DNA from: Chitinophagales bacterium
Lineage (GTDB): Bacteria; Bacteroidota; Bacteroidia; Chitinophagales; Saprospiraceae
DNA: 64,000 nucleotides
Direction of reading: 5' to 3'
Assembly: GCA_022360175.1 (NCBI GenBank)
Contig: JAKSDI010000021.1
Location: 1-64,000 of the forward strand
In this document: positions 26,343 through 33,508 of the stretch, piece after piece
Layout of the letters: each line of letters opens with the position of its first letter
Position numbering within the stretch: the stretch's first letter is position 1
The notes under the pieces: model-generated
Seen by the model: only the letters and a program-made list of their open reading frames with translations
The model's database searches: none
What the model was told of the DNA's origin: nothing
Program-made: the position numbers and the translations under genes

Positions 26343-26375
26343 AAAGCATCTTTTCACTGTGTGAACATGCTTTTT
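26343..26375 (+). terminator. Terminator-like hairpin upstream of purM
   Basis: AAAGCAT (26343-26349) and TTCAC (26353-26357) pair with GTGAA (26361-26365) and ATGCTTT (26367-26373) around a TGT loop, followed by more T residues. It lies 85 bases before the purM start and just before the candidate promoter at 26418. It would stop transcription arriving from the gap, such as a small RNA from 26240-26340. Confidence 0.45.
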
Positions 26376-26417
26376 GAATAGTTGAGTAATAAGACTAACT
26401 ATTTCTTTCACTTCTTT

Positions 26418-26425
26418 TACCTTTG
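26418..26425 (+). promoter_or_regulatory. Candidate -7 element TACCTTTG for purM
   Basis: TACCTTTG matches TAnnTTTG on the plus strand and lies 35 bases before the ATG at 26460, a normal leader length. No TTTG at the expected -33 position was found. This position argues against the longer reading frame that would start at 26382. Confidence 0.5.
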
Positions 26426-26459
26426 CAGCCACTTAATTCTATTACAAGAGTATATTGTT

Positions 26460-27644
26460 ATGAGTAAAGACCAATCTAAATACGGCCAACGAGGTGTTTC
26501 TGCTACTAAAGATGAAGTACATAAAGCAATAAAAGGCCTGGACAAAGGCTTGTATCCGAACGCATTCTGCAAGATTTTACCTGACATTGCTGCGGGCGAT
26601 AAAGACTATTGCAATTTAATGCACGCTGATACAGCTGGCACCAAAGGGAGTCTTGCTTATATGTATTGGAAAGAAACAGGTGATCTTTCGGTATGGGAGG
26701 GGATTGCACAAGACGCTATTGTTATGAATTTGGACGATATGGCTTGTGTAGGCTGTGTAGATAATATATTGTTGTCTTCTACCATAGGCCGGAATAAGAA
26801 TTTGATTAGTGGAGATGTGATTCGTACCATTATCCAGTTTACAGCCCGTTTTGCTGAAGAAATGTCGAAGCTGGGAGTGAATATTCATTTGGCGGGAGGT
26901 GAGACAGCAGATGTTGGTGATATTGTTCGTACTATAGATGTGGGGTATACGGCATTTGCGCGGATGAAGCGCTCTGATCTCATTGTGAATGATATAAAGG
27001 CTGGAGATGTAATAGTAGGTATGGCTTCTTATGGTCAGGCATCCTATGAGTCATTTTATAATGGTGGCATGGGAAGTAATGGATTAACCTCTGCTCGACA
27101 CGATGTATTTGCGCATGATTACGCTAGTAAATACCGCGATAGTTACGATCCAAATACAACAGAAGAGGTAGTGTATATAGGAAGCAAAAAATTGACCGAT
27201 CCTGTTCAGATTGGAGAAGGTAAAACAATGGATGCGGGTAAGTTAGTATTATCACCTACCAGAACTTATTTGCCAGTGATCAAACAATTGCTTGATGAAT
27301 TGAAACCGCACATTCATGGAATGATACATAATACGGGAGGAGGGCAGTCTAAGGTGGTCAAGTTTGTTGACAATAAGCGGGTGATCAAAGATAATCTGTT
27401 TGATTTACCCCCTCTTTTTCAGCTGATCAAAGACGAATCAGGCACTGACTGGAAAGAAATGTATCAGGTATTTAATATGGGAAATCGCCTGGAAGTGTAT
27501 TTACCAGAGGCGCAGGCTCAAGGTGTGATTGATATTGCCAATGCGTTTAATATTGACGCGCAGATCATAGGTAGAGTAGAGGAAGCAGAGCAGTCAGAGG
27601 TGAAGTTGGAAACACCTCATGGTTCTTTCACTTATAGTTCATAA
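26460..27644 (+). CDS. purM: Phosphoribosylformylglycinamidine cyclo-ligase-like (AIR synthase family)
   Basis: The 394-residue protein, from ATG 26460 (MSKDQSKYGQRGVSATKDEV), is the Bacteroidota-type AIR synthase. It has LMHADTAGTKGSLAYMYWKE, AIVMNLDDMACVGCVDN, the GGETADVGDIVRTIDVGYTA segment of the ATP/phosphate-binding core, and IHNTGGGQSKVVKF. AIR synthase closes FGAM to 5-aminoimidazole ribonucleotide in purine synthesis. This branch differs in its N-terminus from E. coli PurM but is the usual version in the phylum. A longer in-frame start at 26382 is rejected because it would lie upstream of a good -7 element. nth follows 13 bases later. Confidence 0.88.
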   Translation: MSKDQSKYGQRGVSATKDEVHKAIKGLDKGLYPNAFCKILPDIAAGDKDYCNLMHADTAGTKGSLAYMYWKETGDLSVWEGIAQDAIVMNLDDMACVGCVDNILLSSTIGRNKNLISGDVIRTIIQFTARFAEEMSKLGVNIHLAGGETADVGDIVRTIDVGYTAFARMKRSDLIVNDIKAGDVIVGMASYGQASYESFYNGGMGSNGLTSARHDVFAHDYASKYRDSYDPNTTEEVVYIGSKKLTDPVQIGEGKTMDAGKLVLSPTRTYLPVIKQLLDELKPHIHGMIHNTGGGQSKVVKFVDNKRVIKDNLFDLPPLFQLIKDESGTDWKEMYQVFNMGNRLEVYLPEAQAQGVIDIANAFNIDAQIIGRVEEAEQSEVKLETPHGSFTYSS

Positions 27645-27657
27645 AGCTTATCAAAAG

Positions 27658-28302
27658 ATGTCCAGGATTAGCAAGAAAGAAAAAGCAGTAGCTATTGCTC
27701 AAATATTAGAGGAGTTATATCCGGAAGTTCCTATTCCTTTAGATCACAAAGATCCATATACGCTTTTGGTAGCCGTATTACTTTCTGCACAATGTACAGA
27801 TGCGCGAGTGAATAAAGTGACTCCTCATTTGTTTGAACTGGCGGATAATCCTTATGATATGGCTAATGTAGCTGTAGAAGACATTAAAGCGATTATTCGT
27901 CCCTGTGGCTTATCACCAAGAAAATCTCAGGCAATTTCTGACCTTTCGAATATTCTGATTAATCAATATGGAGGAGAAGTGCCACCTGATATGGCAGCCC
28001 TGGAAACTTTGCCTGGGGTAGGGCATAAAACGGCTTCTGTGGTAATGTCTCAGGCTTTTGGTGAACCTGCCTTCCCTGTTGATACTCATATCCATCGTTT
28101 AGCGTACCGCTGGACACTTAGTACTGGAAAGAATGTAGAAAAAACAGAAGCAGACCTGAAGCGTCTCTTTCCTAAAGAGATTTGGAATAAACTACACTTA
28201 CAAATTATATACTTTGGTAGGGCGTACTGCCCCGCTCGTGGGCATGATCCTTATCAATGCCCTATCTGTAGTAAGTATGGGCGTAAGACGATGTTTGAGT
28301 AG
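27658..28302 (+). CDS. nth: Endonuclease III-family DNA glycosylase/AP lyase
   Basis: The 214-residue enzyme removes oxidised pyrimidines and cleaves at abasic sites. Seen are the helix-hairpin-helix LPGVGHKTASVV with catalytic K124 and VDTHIHRL with catalytic D142. The C-terminal iron-sulfur loop is atypical. C191 is followed by nine residues, then C201-x2-C204, and no cysteine stands where the fourth ligand of E. coli Nth would be (C-x6-C-x2-C-x5-C). The start at ATG 27658 is chosen over one 13 codons upstream that would overlap purM. It is probably co-transcribed with purM. Confidence 0.92.
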   Translation: MSRISKKEKAVAIAQILEELYPEVPIPLDHKDPYTLLVAVLLSAQCTDARVNKVTPHLFELADNPYDMANVAVEDIKAIIRPCGLSPRKSQAISDLSNILINQYGGEVPPDMAALETLPGVGHKTASVVMSQAFGEPAFPVDTHIHRLAYRWTLSTGKNVEKTEADLKRLFPKEIWNKLHLQIIYFGRAYCPARGHDPYQCPICSKYGRKTMFE

Positions 28303-28674
28303 GAATTAAGTTCCAAATTGTATGTCAAGTTTAAAAGCAAGTTTAGTCGAAGCCAAACTGATGTAGCCAGAAAAATAACAAAAGTACTTATAAGATATAA
28401 TCGTAAAAAATAATGAATCAATTATAATTTCTTGGTAAATTTAATTTGAAATTAATACTTGATCTGTGATAAATAATTCTATTGAACTATTTTTTTTAGA
28501 TAAAAAAAACTATCTTACGAATGAATGTTAGTTTTAGATTCAGCAACTATCCTAAAAGTTAGCATATACTAACTGAAATAAGACAATTATATTTCCAGAT
28601 TCTATTTATTCAAATAAGCAGATTTTTTGTTGGTTTGACAATGTTCCGATTGGTAAGAGGTACAAGCGTTTTAG
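28303..28674. other. AT-rich intergenic region without a recognisable gene
   Basis: This stretch after nth is very AT-rich, with A- and T-runs (for example ATTTTTTTTAGATAAAAAAAA-type sequence near 28490-28510). It has no open frame with a plausible start, no strong hairpin and no repeat shared with the rest of the window. It marks the left boundary of the AT-rich cassette that starts at 28739. Confidence 0.6.
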
Positions 28675-28704
28675 TTTGTAATCCTCTATAGACCAATATG
28701 TTTG
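28675..28704 (+). promoter_or_regulatory. Bacteroidota-type promoter TTTG-N18-TATGTTTG
   Basis: TTTG at 28675-28678 and TATGTTTG at 28697-28704 are separated by 18 bases, within the usual range for the housekeeping sigma factor of this phylum. Transcription would start near 28711, giving a leader of about 28 bases to the ATG at 28739. This is the best two-part promoter match found in the window. Confidence 0.65.
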
Positions 28705-28738
28705 AGTAACTAGGAAGAGTCACAAAGTATTTGATTTT

Positions 28739-29365
28739 ATGCTTCAGGATTTATCACTATTTATTCCAATTGTTGTTACAATAATTGTAGGAGTATCAAT
28801 TTATTTTCAATTCTCTTTTGGTAAAAATGAAGAGAATTTGGTTAAGAATGATTGGATTGAAAGTAGAGAAAAAAAGAACCAATCAATCCTTAAGGAGACT
28901 TCTAGTAAAGAGCCTAATAATGATTCTTTGTCATCAGATAATGCTTTTTCTGCTCTTTTGGACGAGCGCGTAAAGCATTTACAATATGCGCAAGTATCTA
29001 ATAATAGAAGACTGCTTAGGTCTTTTTGGTTAGGGATAATTACTTTTTTTCTTGTAGAATTTTTAATTGTTTATGCATTCTTATTTACGGAAAAGAAAGT
29101 GAGTGAGATCCAACTAATCATTGGTGTATTGATGGGGCTTATTTTTGGCTTACTATTAAAATTTTACAATGATGCCTTTAAAAGAGATAGATACTTCCTT
29201 GATTACTATAAAAACTTTGACAATTTGTTTTTTATTATGGAAATCATAAAAAATGAGGATACGCCAAATTCTTTGAGGGAAAAGCTATATACAGTTATTG
29301 CTGAAGTTTTTAAAGCTATTACTACTAACAGCCAAAATATTAACGATGAAAAGAAAACTAAATAA
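28739..29365 (+). CDS. Cassette protein A: three-TM membrane protein, unknown
   Basis: I do not recognise this 208-residue protein. Hydrophobic segments lie at about 5-24, 96-116 and 123-141. A charged, probably helical region (30-95) precedes the last two, and a helical tail (145-208) follows. Glutamate E107 sits in the middle of the second membrane helix (FFLVEFLIVYAF), as in proton-channel or motor subunits. A helix-2TM-helix layout also occurs in membrane modules of some bacterial conflict systems, but no signature was confirmed. Base composition is low in G+C (28801-28860 has 15 of 60). It is the first gene behind the 28675 promoter, and its last 20 bases overlap the start of gene B. Confidence 0.75.
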   Translation: MLQDLSLFIPIVVTIIVGVSIYFQFSFGKNEENLVKNDWIESREKKNQSILKETSSKEPNNDSLSSDNAFSALLDERVKHLQYAQVSNNRRLLRSFWLGIITFFLVEFLIVYAFLFTEKKVSEIQLIIGVLMGLIFGLLLKFYNDAFKRDRYFLDYYKNFDNLFFIMEIIKNEDTPNSLREKLYTVIAEVFKAITTNSQNINDEKKTK

Positions 29366-30461
29366 ACGAATATTAATATTCTTTGCCCTGTTCGTAATCA
29401 TACTTTTATGTGTATGGGTTCAATATGCTAATAATAAAATTAATTACAATCGTATGTACGAGACAACAGTGCATCTATCCAATGAAAGGAAGGCTCTTGT
29501 TGAAGAGGTTATTGGCTTAGAAAATGAGATAGAAGATATTAAAGGCACAACAATGAAGTACGCGGCTGAAATACTGAGGTTAACAGGTGAAAATGAAAAT
29601 TCTGAAGTTTATCTAAGGTTTGACAGTGTGTTGAATTCTCTAAATGAAGAGTTAGATATATCTAAACAAAGCTTACTTAATTCTGAGTATATTTCTAAGT
29701 TAGATAGTACAGAATTTGCACAGTTTTTAATCAATATAAGAGATAAATTTGAAAAAATTAAAAGCTCTTTCTCATCTGAGAGCAAAAATTTCAATCAGGA
29801 TTTTAATTTAGAAACCCGTAATCCTGATGATCAAAATGAAATTGAAAAATTACAAAAAATTAATAATCAGTTGATGAGTGAAAAAGTTAGGCAGGAAAAT
29901 GAATTGAATAAACTTAGGGAAGAATTGAACACTGTAAAAAAGCAAGAAAAGGAGGATGAAGAAAAAATTGCAATGTTGACTGATGAACTCCAGCAAAAAG
30001 AAGAAGAGATGGAAAGAATACTTCTAGCAATAGATTCAAGTAACAAAGTTATTTCGTTTCTGGAAAAAGAATTAGATGAGGCTAGAGATATTATAGAAGG
30101 TTTTACGGTTAAAGGTTTTGATGCGCGTTATAAATATCGTCAAGGTAGTCAAAGAGAAATGATAGGTATTTTAAGTATAGAAGGCTATCATCCAAGAAGA
30201 CAAGTTAAGACTATCGAAATTGATTTTATAGTTTCTCGTAAATATATATCTGATCCAGGTATGAGAACTGTTCAAGTAGGTCTTTACCATAGAGGAGGAA
30301 AGAAGCTCGTTAATCCTAGATATGCTATAGATGCAATAGTAGACGATCATCAGGTTTATCATATACTGGAACTGGAAAGCTTATTAGACAGAGGGTATTA
30401 CGTTTTTGTGGTTTCTTATCAAGGTCAAAAAATCTATAATCATGAATTTAAAATTAGTTAA
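29346..30461 (+). CDS. Cassette protein B: single-TM coiled-coil protein with beta-rich C-terminus, unknown
   Basis: This 371-residue protein (ATG 29346) is not recognised. A short basic N-terminus (MKRKLNKR) leads into one membrane helix at 9-27, which should leave the rest in the periplasm. Long heptad-like stretches at about 40-80 and 163-252 (rich in E, K, L and Q) predict an extended coiled coil. Residues 255-371 alternate like beta strands (REMIGILSIEGYH, VQVGLYHRGGKKL, RGYYVFVVSYQGQKIYNHEF). That is the outline of an inner-membrane anchored rod. A start 16 codons upstream is possible but would deepen the overlap with gene A. It overlaps gene A by 20 bases and gene C by 20 bases, so the three are translationally linked. 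It is AT-rich like its neighbours. Confidence 0.75.
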   Translation: MKRKLNKRILIFFALFVIILLCVWVQYANNKINYNRMYETTVHLSNERKALVEEVIGLENEIEDIKGTTMKYAAEILRLTGENENSEVYLRFDSVLNSLNEELDISKQSLLNSEYISKLDSTEFAQFLINIRDKFEKIKSSFSSESKNFNQDFNLETRNPDDQNEIEKLQKINNQLMSEKVRQENELNKLREELNTVKKQEKEDEEKIAMLTDELQQKEEEMERILLAIDSSNKVISFLEKELDEARDIIEGFTVKGFDARYKYRQGSQREMIGILSIEGYHPRRQVKTIEIDFIVSRKYISDPGMRTVQVGLYHRGGKKLVNPRYAIDAIVDDHQVYHILELESLLDRGYYVFVVSYQGQKIYNHEFKIS

Positions 30462-31755
30462 GAGCTTTCACTTTTTAGCGTTTCTACTGGTATGTATTAT
30501 TACAGAATCTAATTGTCAAGCTAATGTAGTGTATCAATTCGAAAGAGCTTACAGTAAAATTGGTGAATCTAGAATTAATGCATTATTGGAAGATGTGTCA
30601 TCTTCTGCTATATGGATTGGGACAGAATCAGGTTTGTATGTTATAAACGATAAAAAAGTTGTGAAAAAAGTTGATGATCAAATTTCTGCCTTATATAGAA
30701 CGTGGACAGGTAGTATTTGGGCTTCAACTTATGAGGGAGAATTACTTGAGTTTTATAATTTGAATTTAATTAATAGAAAAACAATTAAGGATAAGGAGCT
30801 AAATGCTAAAATTATTTGTAAGGATTTTTTTATTCGAGATGGCTTTGCTTGGTTATTATCAAGACAGGATAGACTCTATATGTTTAATTTAAATGAGGAG
30901 GTATTTGAAAGAACGCCTTCTTCTTTTAATGAAGTTACATCCATGCTTCTGATAAAGGATAGGATTTTAATTGGTTCACGAAATGGACTTTTTTTGCATG
31001 ATGAAAATACCAATATCTTAAAACCCTTATTGAAAAAAACATCAATCTATAATATTGAAATTATTGGTGAAGAGGAAGCTATTGTTGTTGGAGTAAAGAA
31101 GAATGATAATGTTATAGTAACACTTGATGTTAAAGATTTTTCTATTAATTGGATAGAAATAAAAAATAAATCATTACTAAATGAGAAGATATCTTTCATA
31201 ACAAGAAATCAAAAAAACGAGTTGTTTTTAGGTAGTAAAACCCTTTTTTTAAAAAACTTGAAGTATGAACAAAGTTTATTATCTTCTTTGGGTGGCGTTT
31301 ATCTAACCGATATTTTGTTGAAGGAAGATAATTTAATTTTATTAGGGACGGATGGTTTAGGTTTGATTATAGGTAAGCCTAACAAAAGAGCATTTTTCAA
31401 TAAAGTTAAGCCTAACAAAAAGGTAGTGGTTAATGATATTCTTTTTAATCGAAATGATTCTACAATAATTGATGGGTATTCTCTGATTTTAGAAGAGTTA
31501 TATCAGGTAATGAATTTACATAAAGATTGGAGTTTGTTGATTGAAGGGCATACTTCAAAAACTAAAACCCTAGAAGCCGCAAAAAGATTATCAGATGGAA
31601 GAGCAAATGCTATTAAAAACTATTTGGTACAAAAAGGAATAGATGAAAAACGTATTTCTACAAAAGGTTGGGGAGCTTCTAGATTAATTTCTGATTTAGC
31701 TCCTATTGATGAGAAGCATAGAAGAGTTGAGTTTACATTTCTTCAAAAACTTTAG
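30442..31755 (+). CDS. Cassette protein C: exported beta-propeller fused to an OmpA-like domain
   Basis: The 437-residue product (ATG 30442) has a signal peptide (MNLKLVKSFHFLAFLLVCII). About six propeller-blade motifs of the Reg_prop type follow (AIWIGTESGLYVIND, GSIWASTYEGELLEF, ILIGSRNGLFLHDE, LILLGTDGLGLIIG). Residues 326-437 form an OmpA-like peptidoglycan-binding domain: ILFNRNDSTI, LLIEGHTSKTKTLEAAKRLS, DGRANAIKNYLVQKGI, HRRVEFTF. The arginine of the LSxxRA helix is kept, but the aspartate normally following GHT is serine. The propeller-OmpA arrangement recalls PorE of the type IX secretion system, without its TPR part. It should sit in the periplasm or at the outer membrane, attached to the wall. 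It overlaps gene B by 20 bases and is followed by a hairpin. The function is unknown. Confidence 0.8.
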   Translation: MNLKLVKSFHFLAFLLVCIITESNCQANVVYQFERAYSKIGESRINALLEDVSSSAIWIGTESGLYVINDKKVVKKVDDQISALYRTWTGSIWASTYEGELLEFYNLNLINRKTIKDKELNAKIICKDFFIRDGFAWLLSRQDRLYMFNLNEEVFERTPSSFNEVTSMLLIKDRILIGSRNGLFLHDENTNILKPLLKKTSIYNIEIIGEEEAIVVGVKKNDNVIVTLDVKDFSINWIEIKNKSLLNEKISFITRNQKNELFLGSKTLFLKNLKYEQSLLSSLGGVYLTDILLKEDNLILLGTDGLGLIIGKPNKRAFFNKVKPNKKVVVNDILFNRNDSTIIDGYSLILEELYQVMNLHKDWSLLIEGHTSKTKTLEAAKRLSDGRANAIKNYLVQKGIDEKRISTKGWGASRLISDLAPIDEKHRRVEFTFLQKL

Positions 31756-31790
31756 TCTGCGTTGTATATAGAAACCAGTATTTAATAAAA

Positions 31791-31851
31791 ATCCACGAAC
31801 CGCATCCACTTCAGTAAAATTTACTTTATGAAATGGATGCAATTTGTGGAT
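31791..31851. terminator. Long hairpin between convergent genes
   Basis: ATCCACGAACCGCATCCACTT (31791-31811) pairs imperfectly with 31832-31851. The loop contains a further perfect pair, AGTAAA/TTTACT. It ends the AT-rich cassette and also lies downstream of the minus-strand esterase-like gene. Its outer arms (ATCCACGAA / TTTGTGGAT) resemble the repeat at 14981-15054. Confidence 0.6.
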
Positions 31852-31904
31852 CAGGCATTAGAATAATTAATCAGCAGTACTGCTGACTGATTAGCCTAGT
31901 GATA

Positions 31905-33473
31905 TTAATTAAATACGACTTTCTGTATCGCTATACCTTTTTCGAATCGCAATCGGAGGAAGTACATACCTGATGATAAACCATCTCGATGGAGGGTATA
32001 CTGGTTGTTGTTGATGTTGAAGAATGCATCAACATAACGACCATTGACATCAAATACTTCAATAGCACGGATGTTGTGCTCTGAATTAGCACTGATGCGT
32101 ACTTCTGTAGAAGCAGGATTAGGAGCAATAGTCAATCCAATTTCTGCTGCATCTAAAGTTTCAACCTGTGATAGTGTACATCCCAAATCCAGGGCTATAC
32201 AAGCACGAGTACTAGCATATGCCATGATAGTATCCCAGTACATTCTTGCTACTGCTGGATCTGCTGGAGGATCTGGAGCATTAGGGTTATCTTCAGCATA
32301 GAAATCCCATGGAGCTGAATCAAGCGGATCATCAGTTGGGAATGGGAATAAGCCATCAAGGCCATCGTTTCTCATATTAGCTATGTTGCTATAGTCTTCT
32401 ATATTGCCTGGAAGAGCATCAAAGATAGCATTAGGGTTAGCAGCACCCAAACCAGCTAATTCTGCCTGGATATCATAAGAACCAGATACCTCTACTACGG
32501 CAAAGTCATCAGTAGGATCATCAGGATCTCCTGTACCAGGTACCGTAAGTGTACCAGTTGTATAAGGAGCAAAAGGATCGGTAGGTACATGGCAAGAAAC
32601 CCATGGAGGTGTATTTTCATCGATCCAGCTAATATCACCTAAAGCCCCACCATTATTAACTACAAATTTTACATCAGAAGATATTTCAGAACCATCTGCG
32701 TAAGTTACGTGGTTCGGATAACAAAGTGTGTCGCCTTCTGGTAAGATAGGATATCCAGGAGGAACAACACCTACTGAAGTACCATATATATTGCCATTAA
32801 CCGCTTCTAGTACCATTGGAACCGGGCCTGTACCAAAGTCGATCAAGAATTTAGGGATCACAATCTCAGCGTATTCATCGATTGTGGCGGCAGCAGCAGC
32901 AATATAACCACCAGTACCAACACCCCAATATCCAATCTTGTCTCCATCAATGTTGTATGGGTTTCCACCATCAACTTCAAGGCTACGCATCCAGCGAACA
33001 GCTGTACGAGCATCCTGTACACCACGATAAGCAGCATTTATCAGGAAGAATTTACGAATATCTTGAGATGGATCAATTGGGTTCCATCCTAAGCGATAGT
33101 CGATAGAAGCAGCTACGTATCCACGTTGAGCCAGGCGAGTACATAGTTCGACAATAGTTGAGTCCGTTTTTAAACCACCTGTACCATTATTTGAAGGAAA
33201 CGGTAGGAAGTTTCCAGTATGGAAAACTAGCATTACAGGGCGAGCATCGTTGTTGTCACCTACAGGTTCGTAAATGTCTGCATACAAAGGCCTTCCAATT
33301 GCTTCAGTAGATTGTTGTGCAATAATTGGAAGGATGGTAGCATTAAATCCATAAATCTGATTGGATGTCACTTGTACATCGTAGAGCGCCTCCAGATAAG
33401 GGCCTTGTTGTGCCTTTACCGTAGTTGCGAGGGCTAGTGCTAAGAATAAAATTAGAAAGTTAAGCTTCTTCAT
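31905..33473 (-). CDS. T9SS-exported alpha/beta-hydrolase-like protein lacking the nucleophile serine
   Basis: The 522-residue protein (ATG 33473) has a signal peptide (MKKLNFLILFLALALATTVK) and a carboxylesterase-like fold. It shows PVMLVFHTGNFLPF near 79-92, SIDYRLGWNP and AYRGVQDARTAVRWMRS (148-164). At the nucleophile elbow, where GxSxG is expected, it has G184-V-G186-T-G188 (IGYWGVGTGGYIAAA), so serine is replaced by glycine. Long acidic inserts rich in D and P follow (about 230-400). The last 75 residues are a T9SS type A sorting domain (LTIAPNPASTEVRIS, GLSSGMYFLRL). It is encoded 35 bases after a TonB receptor gene on the same strand. It is probably a cell-surface binding or non-classical enzyme; loss of activity is an inference. 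Confidence 0.88.
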   Translation of the reverse strand: MKKLNFLILFLALALATTVKAQQGPYLEALYDVQVTSNQIYGFNATILPIIAQQSTEAIGRPLYADIYEPVGDNNDARPVMLVFHTGNFLPFPSNNGTGGLKTDSTIVELCTRLAQRGYVAASIDYRLGWNPIDPSQDIRKFFLINAAYRGVQDARTAVRWMRSLEVDGGNPYNIDGDKIGYWGVGTGGYIAAAAATIDEYAEIVIPKFLIDFGTGPVPMVLEAVNGNIYGTSVGVVPPGYPILPEGDTLCYPNHVTYADGSEISSDVKFVVNNGGALGDISWIDENTPPWVSCHVPTDPFAPYTTGTLTVPGTGDPDDPTDDFAVVEVSGSYDIQAELAGLGAANPNAIFDALPGNIEDYSNIANMRNDGLDGLFPFPTDDPLDSAPWDFYAEDNPNAPDPPADPAVARMYWDTIMAYASTRACIALDLGCTLSQVETLDAAEIGLTIAPNPASTEVRISANSEHNIRAIEVFDVNGRYVDAFFNINNNQYTLHRDGLSSGMYFLRLRFEKGIAIQKVVFN

Positions 33474-33508
33474 AGTTAACATTTAGTGTATAAGTTGCTT
33501 TTAAATAA

